Shown: positions 42,758 through 52,061, counted from the first letter of the stretch. The stretch is DNA of 64,000 nucleotides from Anaerobacillus alkaliphilus (GCF_004116265.1 NZ_QOUX01000032.1:124001-188000), one strand, 5' to 3'. Numbers and translations: made by a program. The notes: generated from the sequence alone by a model not told the origin.

Positions 42758-43447
42758 ATGATTGGTTGCTTATGTATCCATGGATTTACAGGGGAAGCTA
42801 AAGAAGTAGGGCCTTTAACTGATTTCTTAAAAAAGAAAAAAGGCTGGTTGGTTTATTCGCCAACTCTACCTGGTCATGGTAGTAAAGAAGGGTTGAAGAA
42901 AGCAAATTTTAAGCACTGGTTGTACGCGGCAGAAGTAGCCACCCAAGAGCTTTTAAAGCGTTGTGATAAAGTATATGTCATCGGTTTTTCAATGGGTGGG
43001 ATGATCGCTGCTTATGTCGCCTCGAAGTACCCAATTCATAAACTAGTTCTCTTAAGTTGCTCCGCTTACTATCTAAATCCAAAGCAAATCATTCAGGATA
43101 TGAAGGGGTGGATCATAGAGGGCTGGCGCGGCGAGCTTTCAAATGACATTCTTTATAAAATGTATCGAAAAAAAATCATTGATACTCCAATGAAGGCTAC
43201 AATTGAATTTGCGAAAACCGTCTATAAAACACGGCCAATCTTAAAAAAAGTAAAAGTACCGACGCTCATTGTTCAAGGGGAATGTGACGGGTTAGTTCCT
43301 CCACGTAAAAGCGCAGAGTACTTATATGAGATGATTAGTTCTGCTGAAAAGCAGTTATACTACTTTAAAAACTCAAAACACTACATTTGGCTCGGGGAAG
43401 AGCGCGAAAATTTGTTAGAAATTATTAATCATTTTCTTGAAAATTAA
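42758..43447 (+). CDS. Alpha/beta hydrolase (carboxylesterase-like)
   Basis: The 229-residue serine hydrolase has nucleophile S78 in GFSMGG, oxyanion-region HGFTGE at 8-13, an Asp in '[11 protein letters not shown]' and a His in NSKHYIW. It is a paralogue of the next gene (similar fold and length, HGFTG motif). The SD is GGGGGA. The end overlaps the open frame of the next gene's leader, but the genes are separated by 16 bp from stop to true start. Confidence 0.9.
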   Translation: MIGCLCIHGFTGEAKEVGPLTDFLKKKKGWLVYSPTLPGHGSKEGLKKANFKHWLYAAEVATQELLKRCDKVYVIGFSMGGMIAAYVASKYPIHKLVLLSCSAYYLNPKQIIQDMKGWIIEGWRGELSNDILYKMYRKKIIDTPMKATIEFAKTVYKTRPILKKVKVPTLIVQGECDGLVPPRKSAEYLYEMISSAEKQLYYFKNSKHYIWLGEERENLLEIINHFLEN

Positions 43448-43463
43448 CGGAGGTTATTTATAT

Positions 43464-44210
43464 ATGAAAGTTGCAGCACCAAAACCGTTTTTATTTGAGG
43501 GGGGCGAGCGAGCAGCATTACTGTTACATGGTTTTACAGGAAGTTCAGCGGATGTACGAATGCTTGGTCGATACTTGAATAAAAAAGGCTATACATGCCA
43601 TGCTCCACAATATAAAGGACATGGGGTACCACCTGAGGAGTTAGTTCATACAGGCCCAGATGATTGGTGGGAAGATGTCTTAGCCGGCTATAATCTTTTG
43701 AAAGAACGAGGACATGAGGAAATTGTGGTAGCCGGGCTTTCGCTTGGAGGGGTATTTTCACTGAAATTAGGTTACACTTTACCTGTAAAGGGAATAATAC
43801 CAATGTGTGCACCTATGCATATTAAAAGTGAAGAAGTCATGTACAAAGGCGTGTTAGCTTACGCCAAAGAGTACAAAAGTCGTGAGCAGAAAAGTGATGA
43901 ACAAATCAGCGCAGAAATGGAAGAGTTTAAGAAAACTCCAATGCGAACCTTAAAAGCTCTTCAACAACTTTTACGAGAAGTCCGTGACAATGTCGACATG
44001 ATCTATGCACCTACATTTGTCGTACAAGCACGCCATGATGATATGATTAATACCGAGAGTGCTGATATTATTTATGACCATATCCAGTCTGAAAACAAAC
44101 ATTTGAAGTGGTATGAGGAATCCGGTCATGTCATAACCTTGGATAAAGAGAAGGAACAACTACACGAAGACGTTTATAAGTTTATTGAAGGTCTAGAGTG
44201 GAATGTTTGA
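43464..44210 (+). CDS. est: Carboxylesterase (Est30/YvaK type)
   Basis: The 248-residue thermophilic-type carboxylesterase homologue has S93 in GLSLGG, Asp in ARHDDMIN (192-193) and H222 in ESGHVIT. It is nearly collinear with B. subtilis YvaK and Geobacillus Est30. The start is ATG 43464, with CGGAGG 11 nt upstream; an earlier in-frame ATG lies before the SD. It precedes rnr in the conserved est-rnr-smpB-ssrA group. Confidence 0.95.
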   Translation: MKVAAPKPFLFEGGERAALLLHGFTGSSADVRMLGRYLNKKGYTCHAPQYKGHGVPPEELVHTGPDDWWEDVLAGYNLLKERGHEEIVVAGLSLGGVFSLKLGYTLPVKGIIPMCAPMHIKSEEVMYKGVLAYAKEYKSREQKSDEQISAEMEEFKKTPMRTLKALQQLLREVRDNVDMIYAPTFVVQARHDDMINTESADIIYDHIQSENKHLKWYEESGHVITLDKEKEQLHEDVYKFIEGLEWNV

Positions 44211-44218
44211 GAAAAACA

Positions 44219-44303
44219 AACCAATTGTCAATTATGAATTGTGAAATTAGGAATTGCGTTTGGAAGCTTCGAAGGTTTACAAAACCATTCTACATTCTAC
44301 ATT
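44219..44303. repeat. Heptamer-armed element, copy 11 (est-rnr)
   Basis: Left arm AATTATGAATTGTGAA, centre AGCTTCGAAGG, and a right arm of TACATTC type. The arms are of different types and pair poorly. Confidence 0.87.
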
Positions 44304-44326
44304 AAACAAAAGGAGGGAAATTATAA

Positions 44327-46726
44327 ATGGATTATCAACAAAGAAAAGAGCAGCTTCTCGGTTTTATGAGAGAAGAGGCTTATAAACCATTATCCGTAAC
44401 TGAACTAGAGTCCGCTTTTGGGATTACAGACTCTAGTGAGTTTAAGGATTTTGTAAAAGTATTAAACGAGATGGAACAACAAGGACAAATTGTCCGAACG
44501 AGAAGTAACCGCTATGGTTTACCAGAAAAAATGAACTTGGTACGCGGGAAGGTTCAAGCAAATGCAAAAGGATTTGCGTTTATTATTCCTGAAGATGGGA
44601 TGTCTGAGCGCGACATTTATGTAAATAGTGCAGATATGAACAGTGCGATGAACGGAGATATCGTACTTGTTCGATTACATCCAAAATCAGAGGGAGCTCG
44701 TCCTGAAGGGCAGGTTATCCGCATTTTAGAAAGAGGCCTAACTCAAGTAGTAGGTACATACTCTGAAAATAAATTTTACGGATTTGTGATTGCTGACGAC
44801 AAACGCATTCCAAATGATATTTTTATTCCGAAAGATGCAAACGGTGGGGCGGTAGATGGTCACAAGGTTGTTGTTAAGATTAATAAATATCCAGAAGGAC
44901 GGATGAGTGCTGAAGGTGAAGTAGTCACGATCTTAGGGCACAAAAATGACCCGGGTGTAGATATTTTATCCATCATCCATAAGCACGGTCTACCTCAGGA
45001 TTTCCCTGAAGAAGTACTTGCACAAGCGAATGCTGTACCAGATGAGATTGACCCTGAGGAGATTAAAGGACGTCGTGACCTTCGTGATCAAACGATTGTA
45101 ACGATTGACGGTGCTGATGCCAAAGACCTTGATGATGCTGTTAACGTTGAAAAGTTAGAAAACGGAAACTATAAACTTGGTGTTCATATTGCTGACGTAA
45201 GTTATTATGTAACAGAAGATTCTCCAATTGATAAGGAAGCTTTTGAACGAGCAACAAGTGTTTACTTAGTAGACCGAGTAATTCCGATGATTCCGCATCG
45301 CTTATCCAATGGAATCTGTTCATTAAATCCAAAAGTTGACCGATTAACACTCTCGTGTGAAATGGAAATCAATCCTCAAGGGCAAGTTGTCGCCCATGAA
45401 ATATTCCAAAGTGTAATTCGGACGACTGAACGAATGACGTATACAGATGTGCGGAAAATTTTAAACGAAGAAGATGAAGAAGTTACAAAGCGTTACGAAC
45501 CGTTAATCCCATTTTTCAAACAAATGGGTGAATTAGCGAACATCCTTCGTAACAAACGTATGGAACGTGGGGCAATTGACTTTGATTTTAAAGAGTCAAA
45601 GGTGCTTGTCGATGACGACGGAACCCCAACCGACGTTGTTCTACGTGAACGCTCGGTAGCAGAACGATTAATCGAAGAGTTTATGTTAGCTGCCAATGAA
45701 ACGATTGCTGAACATTTCCATTGGATGAAAATTCCGTTTATCTACCGGATCCATGAAGATCCGGATGCTGAAAAACTAACACGTTTCTTAGAATTTATTA
45801 CGAACTTTGGCTATGTCGTTCGTGGTACCGCAAATACGCTTCATCCAAGAGCATTACAAATGCTTCTAGAAGAAGTTCGTGGTGAACCAGAAGAAACAGT
45901 TATTAGTACGGTTATGCTTCGTTCCATGAAACAGGCAAAATATGACCCTAATAGTTTAGGTCATTTTGGATTATCAACTGAGTTTTATACTCACTTTACA
46001 TCACCAATCCGACGTTATCCGGATTTGATTGTTCACCGCCTAATCCGAAAGTATTTAATTGAAGGTAAAACAGATGATCTAACAGTTAGCCATTGGGCTG
46101 AGAAGCTTCCAGTGATCGCAAGTCATGCTTCAGAAATGGAGCGTCGTGCCGTTGAAGCAGAACGTGATACGGATACGTTAAAGAAAGTTCAGTTTATGCA
46201 AGACAAAATTGGTGAGCAATTCGAAGGAATGATTTCTGGAGTAACTAACTTCGGTATCTTCGTAGAGCTTCCAAACACGATTGAAGGACTTGTACACGTT
46301 AGTTACTTAACTGATGACTATTACCATTACGATGAAAAGCAATATGCAATGATCGGTGAACGAACAGGCAATGTCTTCCGTATCGGTGACGAGATCGAGG
46401 TAAAAGTAATTGGGGTTAATGTTGACGAAATGTCTATCGACTTTGAAGTTGTCGGCATGAAAGCACGAAAAGAACGTACCCCACGTGAAAAGCCAAAAGT
46501 CATTGTTGGCGGAGGTAAGCGTAAAGAACGTAGTGGTGGCGGTAGCGGTGCAAGTGGTGAACGTGGTCGTAGATCAGGTTCAGGTCAAGGTCAAGGACAG
46601 CCAAAACAAGGCCAAGGACAAGGTGAAGGCGACAAAGCCAAACGCGGCGGGGGAGCAAAGAAAAAGAAGTTCTACGAAAACGCTCCTAAAGCTAAGCGTA
46701 ATAAAGGGAAAAAGCGTAATAAGTAG
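44327..46726 (+). CDS. rnr: Ribonuclease R
   Basis: The 799-residue 3'-5' exoribonuclease has an N-terminal HTH_12 region, OB/cold-shock domains (about 70-220), an RNB catalytic domain (about 250-575; [13 protein letters not shown] with Asp ligands) and an S1 domain (about 625-705). A low-complexity basic Gly/Gln/Lys tail follows (about 725-799). It degrades structured RNA, including non-stop mRNAs freed by tmRNA, consistent with linkage to smpB and ssrA. The SD is AAAGGAGG. Confidence 0.97.
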   Translation: MDYQQRKEQLLGFMREEAYKPLSVTELESAFGITDSSEFKDFVKVLNEMEQQGQIVRTRSNRYGLPEKMNLVRGKVQANAKGFAFIIPEDGMSERDIYVNSADMNSAMNGDIVLVRLHPKSEGARPEGQVIRILERGLTQVVGTYSENKFYGFVIADDKRIPNDIFIPKDANGGAVDGHKVVVKINKYPEGRMSAEGEVVTILGHKNDPGVDILSIIHKHGLPQDFPEEVLAQANAVPDEIDPEEIKGRRDLRDQTIVTIDGADAKDLDDAVNVEKLENGNYKLGVHIADVSYYVTEDSPIDKEAFERATSVYLVDRVIPMIPHRLSNGICSLNPKVDRLTLSCEMEINPQGQVVAHEIFQSVIRTTERMTYTDVRKILNEEDEEVTKRYEPLIPFFKQMGELANILRNKRMERGAIDFDFKESKVLVDDDGTPTDVVLRERSVAERLIEEFMLAANETIAEHFHWMKIPFIYRIHEDPDAEKLTRFLEFITNFGYVVRGTANTLHPRALQMLLEEVRGEPEETVISTVMLRSMKQAKYDPNSLGHFGLSTEFYTHFTSPIRRYPDLIVHRLIRKYLIEGKTDDLTVSHWAEKLPVIASHASEMERRAVEAERDTDTLKKVQFMQDKIGEQFEGMISGVTNFGIFVELPNTIEGLVHVSYLTDDYYHYDEKQYAMIGERTGNVFRIGDEIEVKVIGVNVDEMSIDFEVVGMKARKERTPREKPKVIVGGGKRKERSGGGSGASGERGRRSGSGQGQGQPKQGQGQGEGDKAKRGGGAKKKKFYENAPKAKRNKGKKRNK

Positions 46727-46734
46727 CTCATTAC

Positions 46735-46794
46735 GGTGCCTGGCACCATAAATGGACAAATCACCTTAAAGATCCTTTTGAGGTGGACATTATG
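46735..46794. repeat. GGTGCCTGGCACC dispersed element, copy B
   Basis: GGTGCCTGGCACC (46735-46747), then TGGACAA and GAGGTGGAC, in the same order as 20252-20313 at hisD. It is intergenic here, just after rnr. Confidence 0.75.
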
Positions 46795-46803
46795 TGAAGC
46801 TAA

Positions 46804-46830
46804 TCAGGTGGTGCGAGAAGCACCACCTGA
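46804..46830. other. Perfect 11-bp hairpin between rnr and smpB
   Basis: TCAGGTGGTGC, loop GAGAA, GCACCACCTGA, with no T run. It may stabilise or process the rnr-smpB transcript, or be a relic of termination. Confidence 0.6.
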
Positions 46831-46896
46831 ATGCCTTGATATAGTTAAAAGAAAATGATATGATTTAGGGACGATGATTGTAAGGAGGTGCTAATA

Positions 46897-47364
46897 ATGC
46901 CGAAGCATGATGCAAAGGTTGTTGCTCAAAATAAAAAAGCTAACCACGATTACTTTATTGAGGAAACGTATGAAACAGGTGTTGTTCTTACTGGTACTGA
47001 GATAAAGTCAATTCGCGCTGGTAAAGCCAATATTAGAGATTCTTTTGCCCGCATTAAAAACGGCGAAGTATTCTTATGGAATGCCCATATTAGCCCGTAC
47101 GAGCAAGGAAATCGTTATAATCATGATCCTTTACGAACACGTAAGCTTTTAATGAAGAAAAAAGAGATTAGTAAGCTCATTGGAATTACTAAGGAGCAAG
47201 GCTACACTCTAGTGCCGTTAAAGATTTATTTAAAAAACGGCTACGCAAAAGTTCTTATCGGTTTAGGTAAAGGTAAGAAAAACTACGATAAGCGTGAGTC
47301 ATTAAAAGAAAAAGACGCCAAGCGGCAAATCGAAAAAGCATTCAGAGAACGACAAAAACAATAA
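46897..47364 (+). CDS. smpB: SsrA-binding protein
   Basis: The 155-residue OB-fold protein brings tmRNA to stalled ribosomes. Conserved segments are [19 protein letters not shown], '[18 protein letters not shown]' and the basic C-terminal helix ([18 protein letters not shown]). ATG 46897 is 8 nt after AAGGAGG; the in-frame GTG at 46888 is within the SD. It lies directly upstream of ssrA. Confidence 0.97.
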   Translation: MPKHDAKVVAQNKKANHDYFIEETYETGVVLTGTEIKSIRAGKANIRDSFARIKNGEVFLWNAHISPYEQGNRYNHDPLRTRKLLMKKKEISKLIGITKEQGYTLVPLKIYLKNGYAKVLIGLGKGKKNYDKRESLKEKDAKRQIEKAFRERQKQ

Positions 47365-47370
47365 TTACCA

Positions 47371-47399
47371 TTTATGTCGAATGATCTTTATGTTATACT
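47371..47399 (+). promoter_or_regulatory. Predicted ssrA promoter
   Basis: TTTATG (47371-47376), 17 bp and TATACT (47394-47399) lie about 65 bp before the mature tmRNA 5' end. Confidence 0.55.
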
Positions 47400-47465
47400 A
47401 AGTTTGTAGTTGAGATTGTCACTAACAACTACGACATTTCACAGAGTTCACTACTCTGCATATCT

Positions 47466-47818
47466 GGGGACGTTCTGGATTCGACAGGGATAGTTTGAGC
47501 TTAAGTGGCGAGTCGAGGGGGTCGGCCTCGTTAAAACGCCAACGCCTATAACTGGCAAACCTAATTACGCTTTAGCTGCTTAATATAAAGTAGCTGCTCC
47601 TCCCTCCATCGCCCATGTGGTAGGGGTCGGGGCTCAACTTAGTGGGATACGCCGGTTGTTCACCGTCTGAGGACGAAGGAAGAGATTAACCAGACTAGCA
47701 TCAAGGGCGCCTGTCACTAGGCAGATTTGATAGCGAAACGCTAATGTAGTGACTACACTCGTAGAAGCTTAAGTGCCAATATTTCTGGACGTGGGTTCGA
47801 TTCCCACCGTCTCCACCA
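47466..47818 (+). ncRNA. ssrA: Transfer-messenger RNA (tmRNA)
   Basis: The roughly 353-nt RNA starts GGGGACGTTCTGGATTCGAC and ends with the T-arm GGGTTCGATTCCC and encoded CCA. The 5' GGGGACG pairs with 3' CGTCTCC. The tag frame begins at GGC 47554 and reads GKPNYALAA followed by TAA, so the added peptide is (A)GKPNYALAA. That is shorter than the B. subtilis tag but has the same proteolysis signal ALAA. It works with SmpB. Confidence 0.97.
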
Positions 47819-47830
47819 AATACCAACATC

Positions 47831-47874
47831 AACCGCGTAGCCGTGTTAGGCTACGCGGTTGTTTTTGTTTTTTA
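47831..47874 (+). terminator. Terminator of ssrA
   Basis: The 12-bp stem AACCGCGTAGCC/GGCTACGCGGTT with a 6-nt loop is followed by GTTTTTGTTTTTT. Confidence 0.95.
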
Positions 47875-48204
47875 TTATGTCCTGTTTTTTCGATTTTATT
47901 TATATCCTCACCTTGCTTCCAAATATAATCCCTTGAACCAACTAGTCCTGTTTCGTTCTTAATAAAGTATAAAATTCTTTATATAAAACAAAATAGTGAG
48001 AAAACTCATAAAAAAAAGAGAAAACAAACGAACTTTGTTCATTATAATGAAAAAACGGGTGTTTTTGAGTATTTTCAATTTTAAAAATATGAAATATACT
48101 CAAATTACAAAGTTCGTTAAAAAGAACAAAACAAACAAAACTCGTTTCTTATAACGATTTACACAACATGAGAGTGTATACGGGAGGGGAGTACAGTTAG
48201 ATAC
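47875..48204. promoter_or_regulatory. AT-rich leader of the matrix operon with nested inverted repeats
   Basis: A perfect 12-bp inverted repeat, AACGAACTTTGT (48027-48038) and ACAAAGTTCGTT (48107-48118), encloses a second pair (TTGAGTAT and ATACTCAA). AAAGAAC at 48121-48127 matches the complement of the SinR half-site GTTCTYT. In B. subtilis SinR represses tapA. No clear promoter hexamers were assigned. The rest of the gap is plain AT-rich DNA. Confidence 0.5.
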
Positions 48205-48987
48205 ATGAGAATCCGAAAGTATAGGAAGAAATATCGGAAAGTAGTCATTGGCATACAAATACTCTTATTATGGTATATTTTGGTCCTTTCTGGTATTCAG
48301 CTAAACTCCTTTACTAATGCAGCATTTAATGATGTAGAGACTATACCATTTACTTTAAGAGCAAGTTGGGATGTTGAAGAAGAAACTCCGAATGGATGGG
48401 CATCTCTAGAATTTATTTCAATAAAGGGCGATTGTAATGAGATTATTGCAATCCTAAAGAATGGTAAAGATTCTAAAGCCATGCCTGAGGAAAGGAAATA
48501 TGAAGTTTGGTGGGCAAAGACTGGTAATGATTTAAACAACAACAAAGGAGAGTTAGTAGGTTCTGGTACCTTTAATTTAGGAACTGATGAAAAAATAGAA
48601 CTAAGCCATTCTCCTAAAAAATCAGGTAATTACCGATTTATAGCATATCAAGAAGAGGGCAAGCCAGGCCAACCAATAACTAGGATTGATATTGAAATTG
48701 AGCTAACTAACTGTGAGGAGAGGGGTAACCCTCCAAAAGGGAAAGGGCCAAAAACAAAATCTGAGGAACTTTCTGAGAGTCTAGATTTGGTTGAAGAAAC
48801 AATAAAAAATGAAGATAAACAAGTAGAGAAAGAGGTTAATGAAGAACCTAATGTCAGCACAATAGAGTCAAATAAAGAAACAGAAGTCACTTCTAGTAAA
48901 ATAATAGAGTCTGAAGAAGAGAGCGTTGAAAACAACATAGAGTCAGAAGATAAAAATCTCGAAATAAAAAATACAGTAGGTGATTAG
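48205..48987 (+). CDS. tapA: TapA-like amyloid fibre assembly protein
   Basis: The 260-residue secreted protein has a basic N-terminus with one hydrophobic segment (about 12-32), then NAAFNDVET, which resembles the TapA/TasA 'AAFxD' SipW cleavage region. A central domain of about 120 residues has two Cys (in KGDCNEII and ELTNCEE), matching the Cys pair of B. subtilis TapA. A long acidic low-complexity tail (about 185-260) follows, also as in TapA. The nearest SD (GGAGGGGAG) is unusually far from the ATG. It is first in a tapA-sipW-tasA order. Confidence 0.82.
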   Translation: MRIRKYRKKYRKVVIGIQILLLWYILVLSGIQLNSFTNAAFNDVETIPFTLRASWDVEEETPNGWASLEFISIKGDCNEIIAILKNGKDSKAMPEERKYEVWWAKTGNDLNNNKGELVGSGTFNLGTDEKIELSHSPKKSGNYRFIAYQEEGKPGQPITRIDIEIELTNCEERGNPPKGKGPKTKSEELSESLDLVEETIKNEDKQVEKEVNEEPNVSTIESNKETEVTSSKIIESEEESVENNIESEDKNLEIKNTVGD

Positions 48988-48988
48988 T

Positions 48989-49576
48989 ATGACAGCAAAC
49001 AAAGTATGGAAATGGACCAGTAATATTTTATGGGTTGTAACTTTTACAACATTGCTAGTAATGACTCTAATAGTTCTCTCTAGTAGAGCTTCTGGAGGAG
49101 AACCTGAATTATTTGGTTATCAATTTAAAACGGTCCTCTCTGGGTCGATGGAACCGACTTTTAAGACGGGATCCATTATAGCAGTTAAATTAGTTGAAGA
49201 TAAGAACAGTTTATCAGCAGGTGATGTCATTACCTATCAAGAAGGGCCTGGCACCATCGTTACTCATAGAATTATAGATGTTATTCAAAATGGAGAACAT
49301 GTAATGTATTCGACCAAAGGGGATAACAATGAAAGTGCAGATACAAACCCAGTACTTTCACAGAATGTCATTGCAGTATATTCAGGTATTACCATTCCGT
49401 TCTTAGGATACTTTCTAGGCTTTGCTAGTTCTGCAAAAGGAACAGCAATATTACTAATAGTTCCAGGCTTGTTTTTACTAGGTTACTCAGCATTCACAAT
49501 TCGTTCAGTCATTAAGGAAATTGAAGCAAAAGTTGCTCCACAAAAACCATCAGATGAAACTGAAAAAACAGCTTAA
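48989..49576 (+). CDS. sipW: ER-type signal peptidase I (SipW)
   Basis: The 195-residue membrane peptidase has N-terminal helix (12-30), nucleophile S53 in LSGSMEP, His93 in THRI (replacing the bacterial Lys general base), Asp in TKGDNNESAD, and C-terminal hydrophobic helices (about 130-175). This Ser-His type is diagnostic of SipW, which processes TasA and TapA. ATG 48989 is 1 nt after the tapA stop, with AGGTG upstream. Confidence 0.95.
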   Translation: MTANKVWKWTSNILWVVTFTTLLVMTLIVLSSRASGGEPELFGYQFKTVLSGSMEPTFKTGSIIAVKLVEDKNSLSAGDVITYQEGPGTIVTHRIIDVIQNGEHVMYSTKGDNNESADTNPVLSQNVIAVYSGITIPFLGYFLGFASSAKGTAILLIVPGLFLLGYSAFTIRSVIKEIEAKVAPQKPSDETEKTA

Positions 49577-49587
49577 CTTGGTTGCGC

Positions 49588-49607
49588 CCCTTATGGAAAC
49601 ATAAGGG
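49588..49607 (+). other. GNRA-capped hairpin between sipW and tasA
   Basis: CCCTTATG, GAAA, CATAAGGG form a perfect 8-bp stem with a GNRA tetraloop and no T tract. It lies 12 nt after the sipW stop. It may mark an mRNA processing or stabilising site that raises tasA expression over sipW. Confidence 0.6.
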
Positions 49608-49667
49608 TTCAATATAAAAAATACATATCTCAAAATGGGATGAAAAAAATCGAGGAGGAATTAGTCA

Positions 49668-50528
49668 ATGAGTATTAAAAGAAAAATTAGTATGGGTGCA
49701 ATGTCAGCATTACTAGGAATGTCATTAGTAGGTGGAGGAACTTGGGCAGCATTTAACGACACGGCAACGATTAATAACCATTTTGCAGCAGGGACGTTAG
49801 ATTTAGTAGTGGGAAAAAGTCATAATAAACCGATAAGTTTTGACCTCGGTAATATGAAACCTGGTGACAATGTACAACGAATTTTCGAATTAAGAAATGC
49901 TGGTACTTTAGCAATTAAAGAAGTGTTATTAGACGTTGATTTTGATAATTTCGTTGATGATCTTACAGCGGTAAACGGAGGAGAAAATACAGCTGTGGAG
50001 TTCCTAAGTCAATTTAAAGTTAACTTTTTAGCTGTTGATACTGAAAGTCCTAGATGGGAACCGAGAGGCAAGGTAGTTCTAGATGGTAAAACATTGACAT
50101 TAGCAGATCTTGTAGCTGGTCCGTCTGCTTATGGAACCAAAGTTGACCCAAGATACTTATCAAATGGAGTTATTAATTTAGTACCATTAGTTGTGGCAAC
50201 TGATGGTGACCAAACTCGTAGAGGACTACCTGTAAATCCTACTGACATAGATAATGTATTCATTGAAATTGAGTTCATTAATAACACTGAAGATAGAAAT
50301 GCTGATGGAACATTTGTTCAAAATAAATTCCAGGGTGATAGTATAGACTTCTTCTTCAACCTTGAAGCAACTCAATGGGATGGTGTCCATGTCGATAGTA
50401 ACCATCGCAATGGTGACATAAACAATGGAGTACAGGGTTCAGCTGATGGAAACTCAATGCCAAATCAAAGAACAATCCAACGAAATGCTGAAGGAACTCT
50501 AGCGCATGATGAAGAAGTAACTGACTAA
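49668..50528 (+). CDS. tasA: TasA/CalY-type biofilm fibre protein
   Basis: The 286-residue secreted matrix protein has a signal peptide (1-27) ending GGGTWA before AFND, as in B. subtilis TasA. The camelysin domain shows FDLGNMKPGDN, ELRNAGTLAIKEVLLDVDF and 'DSIDFFFNLEATQWDG'. It polymerises into matrix fibres outside the cell. A strong SD (GAGGAGGA) is present. The C-terminus is hydrophilic and Asn/Asp-rich, slightly longer than TasA. A perfect 15-bp hairpin follows. Confidence 0.95.
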   Translation: MSIKRKISMGAMSALLGMSLVGGGTWAAFNDTATINNHFAAGTLDLVVGKSHNKPISFDLGNMKPGDNVQRIFELRNAGTLAIKEVLLDVDFDNFVDDLTAVNGGENTAVEFLSQFKVNFLAVDTESPRWEPRGKVVLDGKTLTLADLVAGPSAYGTKVDPRYLSNGVINLVPLVVATDGDQTRRGLPVNPTDIDNVFIEIEFINNTEDRNADGTFVQNKFQGDSIDFFFNLEATQWDGVHVDSNHRNGDINNGVQGSADGNSMPNQRTIQRNAEGTLAHDEEVTD

Positions 50529-50544
50529 TTCTTGAAATATAAAT

Positions 50545-50579
50545 AATAAGAAAAGGTGGTTTCCCCACCTTTTCTTATT
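50545..50579 (+). terminator. Terminator/attenuator after tasA
   Basis: A perfect 15-bp stem AATAAGAAAAGGTGG with its complement, loop TTTCC, T-rich 3' side. It may let part of the transcription reach the next gene 22 bp downstream. Confidence 0.88.
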
Positions 50580-50601
50580 TCAATTTAGAAAGGATTTTCT
50601 T

Positions 50602-51177
50602 ATGAAACTTAAATTATTCCTTCTACTATGCATAATTATATTCCCAATAAAAACCTTTGCTGAAACAGGGGTACCGGCACAAGAGCCGAATTTCCATGTT
50701 TCCCCCGCAGACCTACTCTTCGATCTAAACAACATAAAACCTGGAGACATTGCATCCCGGACCTTAGCAGTTTCCAACCATGGTGTAGAGTCTTTTAATT
50801 ATGTAGCAATCCACAAGTTCACAGGCGGGTCCAAAAAGTTCTACGAAGAACTCTTGTTAAAGATTGAGGATAATCAGTCTACTTTATATGAAGGAAAACT
50901 AAATGAATTTAAGAGATTACCTGCCAGACCTCTAGAAAGCAGTGATATTGAAGATTTATTTTTTCAAATAGAGGTTCCTTTTCATTTAGGTAATGACTTC
51001 CAAGGCCTAACGAGTCAATTTACTTTTACTGTGGTAGCCGAGGAGGACTTGTTGCTGCATAATCAGCTTATCGATCTTGCGAATACAAATAAATACAGTT
51101 TGATGGAACTTGGGTTTGGCGGACTAATCTTAATTTGGATGAATAAACGTAATCGAAGACGTAAAAGCGTACAATAA
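50602..51177 (+). CDS. Putative membrane-anchored TasA-like protein
   Basis: The 191-residue protein has a conventional signal peptide (1-20, cleaved after FA) and an extracellular domain resembling a short TasA/camelysin domain (DLNNIKPGDIASRTLAVSN aligns with FDLGNMKPGDNVQRIFELRN of TasA, and 'SQFTFTVVAEE' with the late TasA strand). One C-terminal hydrophobic segment (about 165-181) and a basic tail (KRNRRRKS) follow. No LPxTG is seen. It has the SD AGAAAGGA. It follows tasA and may anchor or cap the fibre. I know no named homologue. Confidence 0.7.
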   Translation: MKLKLFLLLCIIIFPIKTFAETGVPAQEPNFHVSPADLLFDLNNIKPGDIASRTLAVSNHGVESFNYVAIHKFTGGSKKFYEELLLKIEDNQSTLYEGKLNEFKRLPARPLESSDIEDLFFQIEVPFHLGNDFQGLTSQFTFTVVAEEDLLLHNQLIDLANTNKYSLMELGFGGLILIWMNKRNRRRKSVQ

Positions 51178-51198
51178 TATGCATTGTACGTTTTTTTA
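51168..51198 (+). terminator. Terminator after TasA-like anchored gene
   Basis: The stem CGTACAAT/ATTGTACG with a 7-nt loop and T7 overlaps the end of the coding region. Confidence 0.9.
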
Positions 51199-51249
51199 TT
51201 TTGAGATATGTTCCTTTGGATTAAGTACTTCGGTCAAATACATTTACCC

Positions 51250-51279
51250 TTTACATACCACCCTAGGGTATCTTATAAT
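51250..51279 (+). promoter_or_regulatory. Predicted promoter of the siroheme/FeS gene
   Basis: TTTACA, 18 bp and TATAAT. The spacer contains the palindrome CCCTAGGG, a possible operator. Confidence 0.55.
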
Positions 51280-51315
51280 TATAGTAGTAAATCACCTACG
51301 ATAGGAGCTACCCAT

Positions 51316-51945
51316 ATGGATAACAAAAAGTACATTCCTTTAGCTGTTAATGGGGGTATCGGTTTTGGGGCGAAACTGACTCCAAAGCAGCTCATCGCAT
51401 TAGCGAAATATTTAGATGAAGATACGGAAATAGAGTTAACAACCTTCCAACAGTTAATTATTCAAGTAACTGAAGATCAAATTGAGTCAGTGACAATAGA
51501 GCTTGAAAACGCCGGCTTCTCTGTTTACAAAGTAGGCTCCTACGTAAAAAGCCTTCGTACATGTAACTTCTGTCAGGGTGCAGAAGAAGAAGGAATGCCA
51601 ATTGCCATTGAGCTTAATAAACGTATTGCTGGTCAACAGGTTCCCTTCACGTTACGCCCAGCTTACACAGGTTGTCCGAATGCATGTGGAGAACCACTTA
51701 TAAATGATATTGGTGTTATTAAGCGCAAGGATCACTATGAACTTTACGTCGGTGGCCAGGCCAAAGGAGAGGACGCTCGCCCAGGAGTACTACTAAAGGA
51801 TCACCTAGAGCCTGAAGAACTATTTAGCCTAGTAGACTCTTTGTTGGAGGTTTACCGTACTAACGGTAGAAAACGTGAGCGCTTAGGTAAGTTTATTGAT
51901 AGATATGGCTTTGATAAGTTAAAAAACGAGTTAAAAATTAGTTAA
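51316..51945 (+). CDS. Nitrite/sulfite reductase ferredoxin-like protein
   Basis: The 209-residue protein corresponds to one ferredoxin-like half plus the siroheme/4Fe-4S half of nitrite and sulfite reductases. Residues about 15-75 are the NIR_SIR ferredoxin-like half. Cys pairs occur in RTCNFCQG and TGCPNACGEP, as expected for the cluster-siroheme site. It is much shorter than catalytic reductases (over 500 residues) and has no flavin domain. The start ATG is 8 nt after AGGAG; the frame upstream has no SD. It is monocistronic. The physiological substrate is unknown. Confidence 0.8.
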   Translation: MDNKKYIPLAVNGGIGFGAKLTPKQLIALAKYLDEDTEIELTTFQQLIIQVTEDQIESVTIELENAGFSVYKVGSYVKSLRTCNFCQGAEEEGMPIAIELNKRIAGQQVPFTLRPAYTGCPNACGEPLINDIGVIKRKDHYELYVGGQAKGEDARPGVLLKDHLEPEELFSLVDSLLEVYRTNGRKRERLGKFIDRYGFDKLKNELKIS

Positions 51946-51974
51946 GTAGCTCTTTTACAGGAGCTTCTTTTTTT
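51944..51974 (+). terminator. Terminator after siroheme/FeS gene
   Basis: The stem AGCTC/GAGCT, extended by flanking weak pairs, is followed by TCTTTTTTT. Confidence 0.75.
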
Positions 51975-52061
51975 ATTCGCTAGATATACATACTTTCTTA
52001 AAAGTTTCTTCATAATTTCCCACTAATCTAAATTTGTAAATGAATTTGGGGAGGAAAGACC

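Noticed and set aside
49245-49258. Third copy of the GGTGCCTGGCACC element inside sipW
   Set aside because: Only CCTGGCACCAT matches; it encodes conserved peptidase residues and lacks the TGGACAA and GAGGTGGAC parts.
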